Source: Protonemura montana (taxonomy: Eukaryota > Arthropoda > Insecta > Plecoptera > Nemouridae). Taken from it: a stretch of 64,000 nucleotides of DNA. Both the position numbers and the translations under genes were made by a program. The stretch covers positions 9,428,418-9,492,417 of the forward strand of contig OX387605.1 in the NCBI GenBank assembly GCA_947568835.1, written 5' to 3'. The notes beneath the pieces are model-generated. The model was not told where the DNA came from, did not search any database, and worked only from the letters and a program-made list of their open reading frames with translations. Shown piece after piece: positions 48,460 through 59,402 of the stretch (position 1 is the stretch's first letter; the number at the start of each line of letters is the position of its first letter).

Positions 48460-50890
48460 GGGGGGGGGAAGAGAGCTGGACATTGTTTTTCTACCTAATC
48501 TGTTGTATAGATGGTGCTTGAAACAGAACACTAGGGCCTTACTTGCTGAAGTGGCCATTTCCATAACAAATAGTTTTGCCAGGAATGGGTATTGAAAAAT
48601 GTTCTACTTGACTATTTGGTATCTGCAAGAGTTGAATTTGTTCATATTCTGATCAGGAAATCACCTATCTTAATAAAGCTGGAAATCCAACAAATGTAAT
48701 TGAGATGATTAAGGAACTCAATGCCTTTTATTAGGTGGGTATACCAGAATTAAATCATTCAACTGTTTTGTGGTTGTGTTGCCAAGGTTGTGGGTAAACA
48801 TAAAGCCTAGTTTCAGGTGAAGCAGGAATTGCAAAAAAATCACAAAAATAAAAATATTCAATATTTACCCAGTCAAATTTGGTTATTTCTATAAACGCTT
48901 CGGTAATTGATATTTTTGTGGGTGGTACAACGACCTTTTCTTCTGTCAGAACTCGTGTTTGAGAATGGAAAAAAGCATTGAATCCATCTATGACTACCAG
49001 CGTTTTACACTTCCCTTGAGTAGAATAATGTTTCAAATCGTCTATAATAGCTATCACACATTCAGAAGCGTATTTCATCCGGTTTATTCCTAGTTCGATG
49101 AGGTCGACCAAAGGAGCACCCGCATTTGTAGATTCTCGTTTGCTCCAAACATGTTCTTTGGTCACACGAAGCTGCAAGAAACAACATTTTAGACGTTTTT
49201 AGACACAGAAATATCATTCAGAGCAACTTGAGCATTCATCTTACGTCCAGCTGCGATAATAGCGTTGAATTCTGAGATTTGAAATGAACAAGCCAGGCTG
49301 CAGCATCCAGCGGAAGATCCACAAAACCTGCTTTTGTAGAAGAATTTGCCACTTCTTTGCACCTGCGCATCCAGTTTGGAACTACGGAAATAATTAAATG
49401 ATATTGGCAGAATCATAAGTATTAATACATATTTATCTGACCACTATTTCAGTTACATATTTAACAAACATATGCCCTTACCCCAGGGAACATGAACCAG
49501 TAAAAAACCAGAGTTGGCACCGTAGTGCAAAATGTGTGACAGTGCTAGACTCTTTCCGCAACCCAGCGGGCCATCTGACATAATTGGTTAAAGATCCTTT
49601 TAATGTCGTTTTATGAGCAAAAGAAAGTCAAGAAAGCTGGATTAAAGTCAAAATTTTAAACACTGTAGAAACTGTCAGTACTTTGTACAGTTTGTAGTTA
49701 ATTAATTGAAAAAATGTAGGTTTTTCAAAAACATTGAAACAAGAGAGGCTGTAAGTAACTATAGGATGTTTCTACTTTGAGCACACGAGCCACTGCCGAC
49801 TCACATTGTCGTTTGAACAACATCTAATAGAATTTACTTCACTGTTAACTTCACAAATATTAGCTCAATGGGTTTTTGAAAGCTATGTTTCAAAAACATA
49901 GCCCCTACTTTCGAAATATTGAAGGCTAAGGAAATTTCCTGTCGGAATTCAAGTTAACCTAACAAAAAAAATCTGTAAACCATTCCATCCAGACCACGCT
50001 AAAAATACAACGCTAGTAACGGTAAAATTGCATTACTCCAGGCCATTGTTCATTTTTGTTGCATTTTGATTTTGATGGTAGTTTTATATTCCTCTCTGGA
50101 TTCCAGAGCTGTTAGACTTGAGAAACCTTGGTTTTTTAAGGTTTTGTGGTTGTGGCGTGAGTTTGAAAATTCTCGGAATTGCAGTGTTGATGGTTAGCAG
50201 TTGTGGCCATGTCAGAATTCCAAAATGGAGTTGCAAAATTTGAATCGGCTTAATCTAGTGGGAATGCATGTTAATTTTAGGTTTTCCGTGAATTTTCGTC
50301 GGCTATTCAACGTTCATCGTTTGTCAAACTCCTTGGCCGTCCCAACTTTGCAATTTCAGGGGGCCGCCAATGCATGCCAGCACTCACTGAACCGTGCCTG
50401 GAGTAATGCAATTTTACCCTAGTAACTAATAAAGTGCCAATATATAAGAAGTTGATGAAAAGGATACACAGTACATATCGAATTGTGGGCCGAGAGTAAT
50501 CGGCTGCTTTCAGGTAATTAATAACTTCCAGCGCTGGTTCTCGAACCATAAGACATGATTCAGCAAATGTCTTAACTTGCTTTTCAAAGGAAGTAGGAAA
50601 TCCTCCGTGCTGGAACAGCTGTTTCTTTAATTCTGGATTGACAGTGTAAAATCTAGATAAATGTTGAGCGTTGTGGTTCACCTTGAGAGAATATCGGTTT
50701 GTAGGTTAGAAACTATCATCAAGCTGTTACCCTTACACAACTAAACAAATCAATTTTTATGGATTTAAATAGTTACAGGATTGGTTTCAGTAGTGCGAAA
50801 ATCAGATGTTTGCACTCCTTCATCCGATACAGCCGGAGAAGCAGAGTGTAATGCACGGGAAAATATCCTTCGTGATACTCGAACTGCCAT
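48068..50890 (-). CDS. DAP3: Small ribosomal subunit protein mS29 (DAP3), six exons
   Basis: Exons 50777-50890, 50468-50681, 49482-49574, 49245-49381, 48869-49171 and 48068-48361 give 384 residues (human DAP3 has 398), with every GT-AG junction in phase. The Arg-rich start MAVRVSRRIFSRALHSASP fits a mitochondrial targeting peptide. Family blocks in order: QVKTFAESCLMVREPALEVI, RYVLYGPLGCGKSLAL (Walker A, residues 111-118), EHVWSKREST, CKTLVVIDGFNAF (Walker B region), and FEHLDPFVPVLVPGYSPKEL with EEGHKELAFLSG at the C-terminus. The protein is a GTP-binding component of the mitochondrial small ribosomal subunit. Intron 2 carries a MITE; intron 5 carries a (GT)n-G26 microsatellite. The gene shares a short bidirectional promoter with ADAL. 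Confidence 0.95.
48404..48468 (+). repeat. (GT)n followed by a 26-G run in DAP3 intron 5
   Basis: About 19 GT units (48404-48442) pass directly into an uninterrupted G tract (48443-48468). On the DAP3 coding strand this is a C26-(AC)n pyrimidine/purine-alternating block between exons 5 and 6. It is likely length-variable and prone to sequencing error. Confidence 0.9.
50021..50418. mobile_element. hAT-like MITE, 398 bp, with 23-bp terminal inverted repeats
   Basis: The left end GGTAAAATTGCATTACTCCA(GGC) is matched perfectly by its reverse complement at 50396-50418. Both ends are flanked by the same 8-bp sequence CTAGTAAC (50013-50020 and 50419-50426). An 8-bp target duplication with short perfect inverted ends and no transposase-size frame indicates a non-autonomous DNA transposon, most likely of the hAT superfamily. 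It sits in DAP3 intron 2, about 40 bp past the exon 2 splice donor on the coding strand. Confidence 0.88.
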
Positions 50891-50974
50891 TGTAAAGTTA
50901 AAGACTCTCGGGATTGGTTAGGTTCGAGCGCACATGGGATTTTTCACCAATCCGAACGAAGCACGAAGTTGAAA
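50891..50974. promoter_or_regulatory. Bidirectional DAP3/ADAL promoter with mirrored CCAAT boxes
   Basis: Only 84 bp separate the two start codons. GGATTGGT at 50911-50918 and its reverse complement ACCAATCC at 50946-50953 form an inverted pair, so each gene sees a CCAAT (NF-Y type) box in the same orientation. No TATA is present. Housekeeping head-to-head pairs often have this arrangement; factor binding is inference. Confidence 0.6.
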
Positions 50975-52816
50975 ATGGAGGAAGATTTGGAAGAGTTTGT
51001 GAAAAGATTGCCAAAAATCGTAATGAAATGAGTTTAGGAAACTGGTTTACGATAAGCTGACACAATATTTTCAAAGAATTATTATCAGTACTCTTTTTCA
51101 CTTTCAGGAGTTGCACGCTCATCTCAATGGGTCATTAAGCGAACAAACTTTAGAGGCCTTGCATGGAATGTGCAAAGTTGGCGATGGGACTTGGGAGAAA
51201 TGTCAATATGTGATAAACCACCGAGAAAATCGAACACTAGACGAGTAAGTAGGCTTTAATACTTGGACGCTTTATTTTGGGAATTTTACCCGGTTCTGGT
51301 GTTGTAAGTATAGTACTTGCCCTGGTACCTAATTGCAACAGGTAGGCACCGTGCCGGACTGGGCTATCAAACAACTGGGCAAATGCCGGGTGTGCCTAGG
51401 GCCACGCTCACTGGCATGTGAATCTGTTTGCTTGATTCTGACATAAATTTGATGTGTGCTGGATAATCATGATATAGTTAGTTTATTTTCCAGTCGGACC
51501 CCAAGAACTTGAATTGCTACATTGCGGTTTAAGCTCACTTTAAAGCAGATGTTCATACGAGAGTGACTCGAAAGTGATTTTTTTTGTTTCTTAACTGTTG
51601 ATTACATAAATGTTGCATCACAGAAACATTTTGGAAAAACATATGTTTTAGGCTTTATCAAAACAAATCATGACTTGGATAATCTAGAAAATTCCTCACA
51701 TTTTTTTTCAGATGCTTCAAAATGTTTGATGTAGCACATGCGGTAACAGAAAATACCACTGCTGTGCGCAGGGCAACGCTAGATGTGATAAAGGATTTTG
51801 CAGATGACGGTGTTGTGTATCTCGAGCTAAGAAGTACACCAAGAGATGTGCAAGGAGGGATGACTAAATCCCAATATGTACAAGCTATCATTGGAGCCAT
51901 TCGGTATTAACTTAAAATCTCTTAAAGTCTAGTGAGTGTCTTTATTTTAATAATTTATTTACTCATTGCAATTATGTTATTTACAGGGAATTTGCAAGTC
52001 TGCACCCAATTATCGTTAAGCTTTTAATATCATTTAATCGATGTCATGGTAAAGTAGCCGCTGAAGAAACGCTAAGAATTGTGTTAGAGGAGCATCGCTT
52101 ACATCCTGATGTAATAGTTGGATTAGATTTGAGTGGCAATCCGGAGACAGGCAATATTGACGACTATTTGCCGTTAATGGCTCAAGCCAGAGAGGAAGGC
52201 TTAAAGATTGCTGTGCATGTTGCAGAGGTTCCTAACACAACAGAAGTGCAGAAAATCTTGGACTTTCAACCAGATCGTTTAGGTCATTGCACTTGCATTC
52301 ATCCTCAGTTTGGTGGCTCTGAAGAAATTTGGCAATCATTGCTGGTTAGCAAAATACCAATCGGTTTGTCTTCCACGTAAAGATTTTGATGTTAATAATA
52401 TTTTCATTTTTAAATGTTATTTATTACTATTGCTTTGCAGAAATTTGTCTTACCTCTAATGTCAAGACAAAAACAGTGGACTCTTATGAGAATCATCATT
52501 TTAAGTACCTGTATGCCAAGAAACACCCGATAACACTTGGGGTAGTTATGTGTTATTTTTTTATTGGAATATTTGTTTGCAAATTTTGTTGAATATTAAT
52601 ACCACTGATCTTGTCCCTCAGACCGACGATAAAGGAGTATTTACCACAACACTCTCTCAAGAATACGGCCATGCCGCCTCCAGCTTTCGTTTGTCCAGAC
52701 ACCAACTGTGGGAATTGAGCATCGCTTCAATCAACATTTCTTTTGCTTCCGAGACCGAGAAAAAGAAAATGTTTGATTTATTTCACAGTCAGAAAAACAG
52801 CGTTTTCCAAAAGTAG
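50975..52816 (+). CDS. ADAL: Adenosine deaminase-like protein (N6-methyl-AMP deaminase), six exons
   Basis: Exons 50975-51019, 51108-51244, 51712-51903, 51987-52363, 52441-52541 and 52622-52816 give 348 residues (human ADAL has 355), all junctions in phase. Metal and catalytic residues of the adenosine deaminase fold are visible: HAH in ELHAHLNGS (His18, His20), H202 and catalytic E205 in AVHVAEVPN, H225 in RLGHC, and D286/D287 in TDDKGVF. The blocks ADDGVVYLELRSTPR and SQEYGHAA match ADAL rather than classical ADA. The enzyme removes the N6 group from methylated AMP to give IMP, clearing nucleotides released from m6A RNA. The glycine normally after His in RLGHG is Cys here. AATAAA follows at 52910. 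Confidence 0.95.
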
Positions 52817-52909
52817 ATGTGCAGCATTTGCAAAGTGTATGGATGGGCTTAGCAAAAAAATTGTTTCATTACTCGGATTATACATTTTTTACATTTTTTT
52901 ATTGCTTAG

Positions 52910-52915
52910 AATAAA
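52910..52915 (+). terminator. ADAL: ADAL polyadenylation signal
   Basis: First AATAAA downstream of ADAL, about 95 bp past the stop. Further AATAAA motifs occur near 53237 and 53308, so alternative ends are possible. Confidence 0.5.
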
Positions 52916-53054
52916 AATGATGCATGGAAATACCTTCCAGAAGCACACAGATTTTAAACATATTTTACGGGGTCTTGCCATAGATTAGTCTTGTAGGACA
53001 ACCTTATAGAAATAGTGGTTTGTGGTATAACTAAATAAGTGGTAATCAATGTTA

Positions 53055-53078
53055 CCCCCCCCCCCCCCCCCCCCCCCC
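53055..53078 (+). repeat. C24 homopolymer
   Basis: An uninterrupted run of 24 C within an otherwise AT-rich intergenic region just past ADAL. Confidence 0.9.
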
Positions 53079-53079
53079 T

Positions 53080-56000
53080 CTAGCATTTGTCCTACAGTGA
53101 ACAAATACTGTACAGTCATCACTTTATGGGACCCCTCCAAGTCAACAAAATACCCCTGGGAAATTATGTCTAAAGGAAGAAAGAAAGAACCTAGAACAAG
53201 ATAAATGTAAATCTGAAACTCCTGACTGTAGACTTTGAAATAAAATACATATTATGTTTTAAACATTGAACATTAGTAATTTATTTTAGCTTATTTCAAG
53301 AGTATCAATAAAATTAAAATAACATCCACTATAACTATTTATTAAGTAACAACTAGCTATTACAGTGGTATATTTAATCTAAGACTTTGCTCTACTCGGC
53401 CGATTCGGAGTCCAGGCACGACTCAGGCTTCAAACCAAAATTAGGGACTTCAATATTTTGCAAGCAACAATACACCGATCAAATGTTTCTCTGCCAAAAA
53501 GCAAAGACAGGTAAAAAAGCAGGTCATTGTATTTTTTTTAACTCCTTGTATTAAATCCAACTTAGAATTCATTTCATGTGAGTAAGTTTTGCAGTCAGCC
53601 TAACTCCGGAATTAAAACTTTGATATGATAGAGCAAAGTCTTAGCAGACCAAACAGTAGAAATCAATGTTTAATGTTTAGGTATCTTACAATAGCACTAG
53701 AGTCAAATCACCTTGTTGGCTGATTGAAGAAGACACCTGTAGGCCTTCAAATTAGGTTCCAATTACACTCTGAGTACATTAAAAAAATGCAACACCAATA
53801 TGAAAGGTAGTTGACCAATACCAAAGGCCAAACATTAGACTTGTCAACTGCAAAATGTCGGGGCCAGCTCTCGATAGCTCAGAAGAAAGTGAGCATATGA
53901 GTTTTAGCCAATAGCTGCAGGGATGAATCACTGACAAGCCAGACATTTTTCAGTTGATTACCATTGACATTTACGACCATACAACATCAACTCTAGCTTG
54001 ATAACATCGTAAAATAACTTATCACTAGTAACATTAAACCTCTCCAAAAACATCAACTTTACCAGACCCGTATGTGGTATGAATTTCTTTGTTATTATTT
54101 ACAATCATATTATAATATTTGGTTAATTTTTGGTAGATCATTGTTATTACATTTTGTTTATAATATTATAAAATATTAAAGTAATACCAATTTAATATAG
54201 ACTAGTATTGTTAGAATTTTAAAAATTAATACTGGTAGTTAAAAATTATTTCTTGGGCAAGTAGGCAACAAAATAATTATAAGTTAAACAGATAGTAAAA
54301 AAATTAAACACTTATACATTGTGAATTGTATATAACTTTCGGCAAAAAAATATAACTGCTACTTCTTGAACATGTAGGTACAATTTATTGTTGATATTTT
54401 ATCATAATTCAAGAGCCAGATGTAACTAAATTAAGGAAATCTTCTAGATACTGATTCTAAAAACGCACCTGACTAGGAGTTTAACTTTCATAACACATCC
54501 CCAAACCATACTCTGTGAAACTACATGGTACATTATAATTGGTGGCTACCACCACATATGTATGGTTCCACATGCAACCCAGTGAGATCTCCGTTTGGTT
54601 AGGAAACCGTTTGGTCATGGGAAATATGTGGTTATCGTGTAAATGACTATGTAATAATAACGGATTACAAAATATGATGCTAACACAACCTCTTCTTAGC
54701 CCTATTATAGCCTTACTGGCTAATATGAAAATAAATGCAGTGATATTGTAAAAACTGGCTAAAAAGTTTACTGGCAGCTGGTTACGTCTCCAGCTTTTCA
54801 ATCACAATGGAAAGTATTCAAAGTGCAGTCACATTAAATAATTACCCATATATTAATTAAAGGTATACCTATGATAGGTATAGTAACGTTATGGCTTGTC
54901 CACATTACCACACCAAATTAGTTCATATATGATATTATTTTGAGAAATATAAGCATTTAAAAATCTCGTAAATAATTGCTCAACAAAGTATTGACATGAA
55001 TCAGTACTTGTCTCTATGTGATGATGAAAAATATTGTTCGTTAATACTTAATTAGCACCACAAAATATCCTACACAGTAACCATGGGCTTGATTATTCCA
55101 CCTTGCATATCATTACACAATGCACATACTATTTATACCAGTTTCTGAATTGGTGGGTTACAGCCACGAGTTTGTTTTTAGTGCCTACAAATGACAACAA
55201 AGAATAGGTTCTACATTAAAATTCTATCTGACATCAGAAATTGCTAGTACGACAATGCATTTAGGCCTAACATATAATAATCTACCACCAATTGAAAATG
55301 TCATACTCATACCCAGTCACCCTCCTTCATAAAATCGAAGATTTTTATTTCAAAGTTGGTACAAAAGTTAGAAGCAATAAAATTTCTAACTAAATGGCTG
55401 TTAGGAAATTCTTGTTATTTCACATTTTGCACAAATCCCCGTTTAGGCATTATTTCAAAACCAGATGCACTCTAGGTAATGTATAAAGCAATATATTTAA
55501 ATTGTAACATGCATACATTGATAATTTGGTATAAGTTAGTAATTTTATTTGTAGTGAGTTGAACTTTGTGTGACCAGCAATGTAACGTTCTTTTCACTTC
55601 CAAATTGAAGTTTTTGCTTTTATTTATAAATGCAGAAATAAAATTACTGAAAATCCTGTGCTCAACGTTAATAGCGATGAGCATGTCACCTAAGAGAGTT
55701 ATTTCTTGATAGGCTATTTTAAAAGAAGTTAATTGATAAGCATGGTACGTGGTACACCACTCCAAAATCTGAGTTTTTGGCAAAAAGGGCAGAAAATAAT
55801 TCATACTGAACTTGAGGTCAGCTAAAATTAAATGTCAGTACCAAGGAATACAAAATGTAAAAACGTCTGATTCAGGGAACCCTAACAACTACAGATTTCT
55901 GTCACTGCCTTTGAAGTAATTGCAAAAATCTATTCGAATTGCAAAGTTTATTGCTGAACATGATAATTAATTTTTTTGATAGATTGATGGGCCATCTTCA

Positions 56001-56356
56001 GAAGAATCCCATGTTTACCAATTCATTTGCAATGAGCATTCAATGGAGCAACACAGAAGAAATTATATAGCAAAAATGATTGGAAAAATTGCAAGATATT
56101 ATGACTAAGCCAAGAGGGTCTTCTGAAGACAGATTGATTTGAGATTCAGACCCAGTGAGCTTGCACCTAGGATGGCAAAGCAAGCCAGGTATATTTATAT
56201 CGTCTGCCTATACAAATGGTAACATTTTCAGATATTTTTTTAAATATTAACTAACACAAGTCGATATTGATTATATTTCAGAAAACATCTATAGAATTTT
56301 AAAATTAGATTTGATTTGTTACATGTATGTACCCTTTTTACATTTAATCCAACAAT
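53080..56356. other. AT-rich region between ADAL and Ric; possible long Ric 3' UTR
   Basis: 3.3 kb with only short frames and no recognised protein. It lies directly downstream of the Ric stop on the minus strand, and no strong AATAAA is seen immediately after that stop (only an ATTAAA at 56343-56348 on that strand). Much of it could be Ric 3' UTR. Confidence 0.45.
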
Positions 56357-58746
56357 TTAAGATGAATAGTGCTGTCGCCGTTTGAACACTACCGTGAAAA
56401 TTGACCGCAATCGGCGCCACCTGCTGTGTTTGTGAAGTTTGTTGGATGTTTGACTGCGGTCACGCTCTTTTAGGCGAATCTCACGGACTAGCGTATGAAA
56501 CGCGTCGTCAACAAAGTGCCGCAGAGCTGCGGAAGTTTCGTAGAATGGGCAACCAAACTGTGTGGCCAGAGCACGGCCCTCGTCTTGAGATACCTGCGAA
56601 GATAATCAACGTCTCTGTCAGTATATGAAGCACCAATGTGTCAGCTGGTATTAAAACCACAAACAAGCATTGTGCTCATTGATATCTGACAAAAAAAGTA
56701 GTAGAGCCAGGTATGTAAAACAAGGGATGTAAACAAGGGATGAAAACAACGTACCTAACAAAATAATCAAGATTGCATATAAAGCACATTTACGGATCAA
56801 AATTTTCTCTAAAATGTTATACATTTTCTTCAAAATCAAGAAAATCTAGATAGGAGTTCAAATAAAGCAATATTTCTAAGTAGCAAAGTATTAATCAATC
56901 GATTGATTGGATGAGCAAAGGGAGCAAAGCAAAAACTCAGCTTGACTGCCCAAATAAAAAAGATAAACTTGTTTTTTGTTTTTGAGTGAGTTTGTTCACT
57001 CTATTTGGCCAAATGGGTGGACCGATTTCGATGAAATTTGCAGGACACCTTTGCAATTCCCGAACCTAGATTTGCTAAAATTTTTAAAACAATAGGCTTG
57101 ATTAGTTTTTTTTTTTACTGTGTGAATTTCACAGAGCCTAGTTCTTACCCCAAGTGTCATACCGTCATACGTATCGAAAAAACAAAGTTCAAAAGAAAAT
57201 GCGCTCATATATAAAGGAACTCAAATAACGTTTTCCAAGCCCTAATATTAAAAGTAATTAAAATTTCTATTCCTTAAAAGCCTTAAAAAATGTAGGATAC
57301 ATTATCAGTGGTACCTCGAGTTGGCAGCACCACTAATTTCAACTCCGCTTAGTATTAATATCAGTCTGGGAGATAGTGGAATTGGTGGTTATAAATATGA
57401 TCAGCTTAAATGGTCTTGTATCATTACAATTCACAATGCATAGGTAGTTGTACCATCGCACCCTAAGCGCTGCCTTTTGACTACCGTACAGAGATAAATA
57501 GTCGGGGAAGAGAAGGCTGGACTAGACTAGATCTAGACTAAATTTCTTGTAACCAGCAGACCTTATATGACTGCCATGGGAACTGCTGTTTTACCCACAA
57601 CTATAGTTAAAGCCTGATGCCAGATCATTTGATTTTGGACCCTTATGAGTGTGTCTTTAAAGATTTAATGATTTCCTTGTGATCCTAGACTTTGACTAAA
57701 AAAAGGTGAAATAAAATACCATACACATTTATAAAATACCTTTCTTTGATGTTGAAGGTCAAATTTGTTTCCTATTAAAACCAGTGGTATATCTTCAGTT
57801 GCACGAACTCTATTAATTAGCTTGCGGTACTCAACCGCTTCCTGGAAACTATGACGGTCGGTGACGGAGTAGCAGATCATGAAGCCTTCACCACAACGCA
57901 TGTATTGGTCCCGCATGGCAGTAAACTCTACCTGTCCCGCCGTGTCTAATATATCTAATTGTGAAGCCTCTCCGTCAATAACTGCTTGTTGTTGGTATGC
58001 ATCCTCTGGAAAAGGAAAAATAATAATATTAGAATAGATGTGGGTGGAATTTTCAGAATGTTATGTTTACGGTGGAAGTAAAATAATGCCCTGTCCACAG
58101 TTAAGTGAGATTTTACAATGAGTCGTAATTGATTCTATGCCCATTAGAAGCAAAGTCAAAGATCATATTATTAGTGGGTATTGAGCCACACACACACTTC
58201 CTTGATGAATATTCAAGATTTCAAAGTGTGCCGGCAAAATGCAACCCCAAAATTCAAATTTGCACAGTTCTAAACCTAGGAACACTTGATTGTTTACACT
58301 TAAATTTACCTAAAAAGGCAGGTAGGTGTTCCCAAAAGCTAATGAAGTTGGTACCTTAACAGGTATGTGCAGACAGGAAGGTACTAAAAGTTGAAATTTG
58401 TATCCACTCTTCATTGGTATTCCTGTAGCTCAAGCGTAAGTGGTGAGGATCGGTTATGAAATTCTTTCTACGGTTAATTTTGGCAAACCGAAAATACATA
58501 TTGTGCAATGTCAGGCTCACCTATTGTAGGATCATGATATTCGAGGAATCGGTGCTTGACAAACTGAAGTGTCAACGCAGACTTTCCAACACCTCCATCT
58601 CCTAAAACTACAATTTTGTACACCCGCAAGCCTCCTCGGGTAGTTTGACTTGTGATAGGTGGTCCAGGTGTTCCTCCACGTTTATCACTGACATCTCCTA
58701 CCATTTTTGAATTTTTCGAAGACTTTTTGCTAGGTGTGCAATGCAT
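56357..58746 (-). CDS. Ric: Ric / RIT-type Ras-like GTPase, three exons
   Basis: Exons 58521-58746, 57740-58005 and 56357-56593 give 242 residues. All five G motifs are intact: GDGGVGKS (49-56), the RIT-specific effector HDPTIEDAY, DTAGQ (96-100), NKFD, and ETSAA. The C-terminus [18 protein letters not shown] is basic and hydrophobic with no CAAX box, as in fly Ric and mammalian RIT1/2, which bind membranes through charge rather than lipid and, in Ric, bind calmodulin. The role is signalling at the plasma membrane (p38/ERK branches in known members). The start is the ATG at 58746 (G at -3); the open frame continues upstream to 58842 but has no ATG there, and a second Met lies at 58704. The last exon, read opposite to an overlapping open frame, was placed by phase. 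Confidence 0.94.
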
Positions 58747-59402
58747 CCCAGACCCAGATGGGCCTGCTAGCTCCGCCGCCAGCGTTATAGTAAATACTAA
58801 ACGACCACCACCTAATTTCGTTATTGACCTCAATAATCTCACTGCTTTTTAAAATATTAGTAACAAAGTTTAACATGAAAGTAAGAGAATAACAGCTCTG
58901 CTTAGGGGTGTTTAATTTTCCCTAGACCATTGAGTATGGCCTAGGGCTCGTCAACTCCCTAAAATCCTGCACCGTACGCCCCCACCCCACCCCTAAATTC
59001 ACAACAGTTCGCTGATTCAGTGTTGCCACACTGAATATTAGACTAGCCTGTTTCGTGCTGTTAATTTGATATTTTCCCCATACATTGGAATTTGGGAAAA
59101 TGTATCAAAATTAATTTTTTCTAAAGTTAACTTCTAGGATCAAATGATATTTACAAACTAGTATTGTATCAGTAAATAAGAGCTTACTGTTTTCAGAATT
59201 CTTAGCATATGCTAAGTTTGGCAACGCTTGGTGAAAATTATCTCACTGCTAGTTGTCCGTCCTTCTTGTTTGAGTTGTTACATGTTAGTGAGTCTGTCGA
59301 GTTGTCGGATATACTCAGGCATATTTAGTTTGGAAACACCAATATTTTAATATACTTAAATATTGACTACAAAATAACTTAGGCTAATAGCATTATACTG
59401 CA
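58747..59402. promoter_or_regulatory. Divergent Ric/PRCC intergenic region
   Basis: About 650 bp between two divergent start codons. The minus-strand frame remains open to 58842 without a start, and AAAAGCAG just upstream could be a splice acceptor for a Ric 5' UTR exon. No TATA or other specific site is convincing. Confidence 0.4.

Noticed and set aside
48253-48595. Open frames across the (GT)n-G26 tract on both strands
   Set aside because: Low-complexity translations (Cys-Val and Gly runs) of a microsatellite in DAP3 intron 5.
50201-50422. 73-codon plus-strand frame MWPCQNSKMELQNL
   Set aside because: It lies inside the MITE and ends at its terminal repeat. No transposase motif.
58747-58842. 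N-terminal extension of Ric up to 58842
   Set aside because: The frame is open, but its first codon is GTG, not ATG, and family members start close to the G domain. The ATG at 58746 was used.
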